Source: an uncultured Muribaculaceae bacterium (GTDB lineage Bacteria > Bacteroidota > Bacteroidia > Bacteroidales > Muribaculaceae). From it: a stretch of 49,105 bases of DNA. Of the stretch, positions 47,512-49,105 are shown piece after piece. The notes under the pieces were generated by a model that was not told the origin of the DNA, did not search any database, and was given only the letters and a program-made list of their open reading frames with translations. The stretch lies in NCBI GenBank assembly GCA_910583795.1, contig CAJTZQ010000022.1, positions 1 to 49,105 on the forward strand. Direction: 5' to 3'. Both the position numbers and the translations under genes were made by a program. Numbering within the stretch: the first letter of the stretch is position 1; every line of letters starts with the position of its first letter.

Positions 47512-47552
47512 TAAAAAGAAAGATGGTCTGATTCTTTTAATCAGACCATCTT
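47512..47552 (-). terminator. Terminator of tRNA-Pro
   Basis: A 14-bp perfect stem (47520-47533 with 47539-47552) with a five-base loop is followed on the minus strand by TTTCTTTTTAT, 11 bases past the tRNA end. Confidence 0.9.
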
Positions 47553-47563
47553 GGTTATCTCAG

Positions 47564-47639
47564 TCGGGGTGACAAGATTCGAACTTGCGACCACACGCCC
47601 CCCAGACGCGTACTCTAAACCGGGCTGAGCTACACCCCG
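47564..47639 (-). tRNA. tRNA-Pro (anticodon GGG)
   Basis: A complete cloverleaf on the minus strand: acceptor CGGGGTG/CACCCCG, D arm GCTC...GAGT, anticodon stem CGCGT/GCGTG (two wobbles) with loop CTGGGGG (anticodon GGG), T arm GCAAG-TTCGAAT-CTTGT, discriminator A. A register shift giving TGG would leave C at position 33 and a G-G mismatch, so GGG is preferred. CCA is not encoded. Confidence 0.93.
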
Positions 47640-47648
47640 AGATAATAA

Positions 47649-47732
47649 GCTTAATCAAGACCAACCGGTATCGCGGGTGAAGATCCTGTCTTCAGATACC
47701 ATCGTTTTTCAACGGGGGCGCTTGATTAAAGC
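47649..47732 (-). ncRNA. Structured 5' leader of tRNA-Pro (candidate RNA element)
   Basis: Between the promoter and the tRNA lies an 84-base segment with nested pairing: an outer 9-bp stem (47651-47659 with 47721-47729, extended by 2 bp past a bulge), a GGTATC/GATACC stem (47667-47672 with 47695-47700) and an inner TGAAGA/TCTTCA hairpin (47678-47683 with 47689-47694). It begins at the predicted transcription start. It could be a processed small RNA or a leader guiding RNase P. No known RNA family is recognised. Confidence 0.5.
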
Positions 47733-47736
47733 GGTG

Positions 47737-47768
47737 CAAAGTTAATCACTTTTTTGTTTTCTTGCAAA
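47737..47768 (-). promoter_or_regulatory. Promoter of tRNA-Pro
   Basis: Minus-strand TTTG (plus 47765-47768) and TAACTTTG (plus 47737-47744), 20-base spacer, full consensus. It shares the exact -7 box of the tRNA-Asp promoter. Confidence 0.85.
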
Positions 47769-47887
47769 TATTTTTGCAGAAATTATTGATAAAATTTAAA
47801 TGCCGATATTCAAATTGTTGATTATTACCGGTTAACAGGACAGAATTGAAATGAGGATTCCCTTCTATTCAAGATCTGCTTCCGTTG

Positions 47888-48340
47888 TTATTCTTTTATT
47901 TTGGAATCGATGATGATGGTTACGGGTCCGTCATTGATAAGGCTCACCTGCATGTCAGCTCCGAAAACACCACGTGCCACCGGTTTGCCGAGTGCTTCCG
48001 AAAGTTTTTCGCAATACATTTCATAAAGAGGTATCGCCACATCATGTCCGGCGGCGTGGATATAGCTTGGGCGGTTCCCTTTCTTTGTGGAAGCGTTAAG
48101 GGTGAACTGGCTTACTGCAAGCGCCTCTCCGCCGATGTCGAGCAGAGAGCGGTTCATCACGCCGTTTTCATCCGGGAAAATACGCATGGCGGCTGTCTTC
48201 CCTACAAGCCACTCCACATCCGCCGGAGTGTCGCCTTCCCGCACACCCACAAGGATCATCAATCCTCTTCCTATTTCGCTATGCAGCCGTCCTTCAATTT
48301 CAACCGATGCGCGGCTGACTCTTTGTATCACTAATCTCAT
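47888..48340 (-). CDS. dtd: D-aminoacyl-tRNA deacylase
   Basis: A 150-residue cytoplasmic enzyme that hydrolyses D-amino acids wrongly attached to tRNA. Both family motifs are present: SQFTL (near residue 78-82) and the C-terminal NDGPVTIIID (cis-Pro motif, near 136-145), with the standard opening MRLVIQRVSRASVEI. Length equals the family norm. It stands alone, upstream of the tRNA-Pro unit on the same strand, and no consensus promoter is seen in the 97-base gap to the next gene. Confidence 0.96.
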   Translation of the reverse strand: MRLVIQRVSRASVEIEGRLHSEIGRGLMILVGVREGDTPADVEWLVGKTAAMRIFPDENGVMNRSLLDIGGEALAVSQFTLNASTKKGNRPSYIHAAGHDVAIPLYEMYCEKLSEALGKPVARGVFGADMQVSLINDGPVTIIIDSKIKE

Positions 48341-48437
48341 TTTGTTGGATAAAATATAGTATGTTCTTGCGATGTCGCACCATTAGAGGAACCGTCCTCC
48401 TTCAGCATGTATTAAGCTTATTCTTGCCATCTGAATA

Positions 48438-49105
48438 TTATTTCAATACTCTCCATAATCCTTTCCGGTCGCTGCCAAGACGGATAATTATTCCAGTATC
48501 TTTCAGAAGCTCAATATGCCGTTGAATGGCAGAAGGCGAAATGCCGAGTAATTTTGATAAATCTTTACGTGATATTTCCGGATTATTTCTCATTGCCTCC
48601 ACAATTTTCATCCTTGACTCGTCTCCAGATTTATATCCTCTCGGTATATCAATGTCCTGACCACTTTTTGAAGCATTAATCTGACCACTTTTTGATATGG
48701 TGTTTGCGATGTCATCTTTTGTGATATCAACGCTTTGTCTTAAATGATCAATGTTTATCTGACCACTTTTAGGATTATTTATCTGACCATTTTTAAGCAA
48801 CGGCAACGGATACGTTACAGTCGAGGATGTTATATCGCTTTCAAAATCAACTTCAAGACCTGTCAGTTTAGTCCAACGCATTATTTTGTCAATACCATAT
48901 CCGGCGTTCTCGCCTTGTCGGGCGAAACGGAAAAGAGATATGATATTGGGGTTGCGCGGTACCGATTTCACCTTTCCGGGCTTATCGGAGATCCGAACGG
49001 CAAAACGACCGGGATTCTGAAACTCAATCCTGTCATTGAAAACCCTTATTGTCGAGTGCATCGGGCTGAAATAGTCGGCATGGGCGAGAAGATTTACAAG
49101 ACCCT
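48438..49105 (-). CDS. ATP-binding/AlbA_2-type transcriptional regulator, C-terminal part (runs off the window)
   Basis: The frame is open through the right edge. Its coding upstream of the internal Met at 49061 reads GLVNLLAHADYFSP before MHSTIRVFNDRIEFQNPGRF, which matches the HATPase-like domain of the AlbA_2 regulator family. The protein's N terminus is therefore outside the window. The visible part has the NPNIISLFRFARQGENAGYG segment, a linker with four SGQIN/NGQIN words, and a C-terminal winged helix (SRKDLSKLLGISPSAIQRHIEL). These proteins are putative regulators often found in accessory regions. The four repeated words in the linker also appear as CTGACCACTTTTT repeats in the DNA (48657-48796). 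Confidence 0.8.
   Translation of the reverse strand, partial: GLVNLLAHADYFSPMHSTIRVFNDRIEFQNPGRFAVRISDKPGKVKSVPRNPNIISLFRFARQGENAGYGIDKIMRWTKLTGLEVDFESDITSSTVTYPLPLLKNGQINNPKSGQINIDHLRQSVDITKDDIANTISKSGQINASKSGQDIDIPRGYKSGDESRMKIVEAMRNNPEISRKDLSKLLGISPSAIQRHIELLKDTGIIIRLGSDRKGLWRVLK
48657..48796 (-). repeat. CTGACCACTTTTTG repeats encoding SGQIN words
   Basis: Four copies (near 48657, 48681, 48759 and 48783) of a 13-14 base unit, the first two perfect and the others diverged, encode KSGQIN/KSGQD/KNGQIN linker motifs. This pattern suggests repeat expansion inside the coding sequence. Confidence 0.75.

Noticed and set aside
48657..48796. CRISPR-like short repeats
   Set aside because: The repeats are 13-14 bases, unevenly spaced, in frame within a coding sequence, and encode SGQIN linker words.

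Overview
The window comes from a chromosome of the phylum Bacteroidota, order Bacteroidales, most likely a gut-type lineage (Muribaculaceae or a relative; the family is inferred). The grounds are promoters of the form TTTG-N20-TAnnTTTG, weak ribosome-binding sites, a type V (FimA/Mfa-like) pilus operon, Bacteroidota-specific families (DUF2723, DUF4271, DUF3575, DUF3868) and conserved gene orders such as pdxJ-exbB-exbD-tonB beside CBS-nadK, and sigma54 regulator-lptE-secG. I see no transposase, prophage or CRISPR array.

Layout. 1-130: 3' end of a 5S rRNA gene with two terminators. 187-11588 (+): a probable operon of a giant DUF2723 membrane glycosyltransferase, a polysaccharide deacetylase, an SDR epimerase, a DUF4271 membrane protein, uroporphyrinogen-III synthase, a receiver-PEP/pyruvate-binding fusion protein and a coiled-coil protein. 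11669-14615: divergent acetyl-CoA hydrolase/transferase (-) and miaB (+), whose promoters overlap. 15034-27658 (-): a seven-gene pilus operon: DUF3575, DUF3868/OmpA-like, stalk subunit, FimB/Mfa2 anchor, second Mfa1-like subunit, and two large lipoproteins (825 and about 1147 aa) that look like tip adhesins. 28126-30841 (-): pdxJ-exbB-exbD-tonB. 31186-32727 (+): CBS/ACT-like protein and NAD kinase, ending at an exceptionally long perfect hairpin shared with secG. 32848-36532 (-): acyltransferase, sigma54 activator, lptE, a small protein and secG. 36795-43807 (-): lrp, yfhO, a methyltransferase-like remnant, xerD, galK and galM. 43974-46726 (-): aroQ, O-methyltransferase, rbfA and a LolC/E-type permease. 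46950-47639 (-): tRNA-Asp and tRNA-Pro, each with its own promoter and terminator. 47888-49105 (-): dtd and the 3' part of an ATP-binding regulator that runs off the window.

The most interesting region is the pilus operon. Four subunits share a lipobox and an Arg-Ala/Ser/Thr site at residues 50-56, as expected for lipoproteins matured by an Arg-specific protease and polymerised by strand exchange. Both putative tip proteins end in modules resembling starch-binding CBM26 domains, and the largest also carries a FISUMP-like (C-type-lectin-like) domain. This suggests glycan-binding pili. Other unusual items are the receiver/PEP-binding fusion, a strongly structured leader in front of tRNA-Pro, and families of short degenerate repeats that fill many gene boundaries and in two cases supply a gene's last codons.
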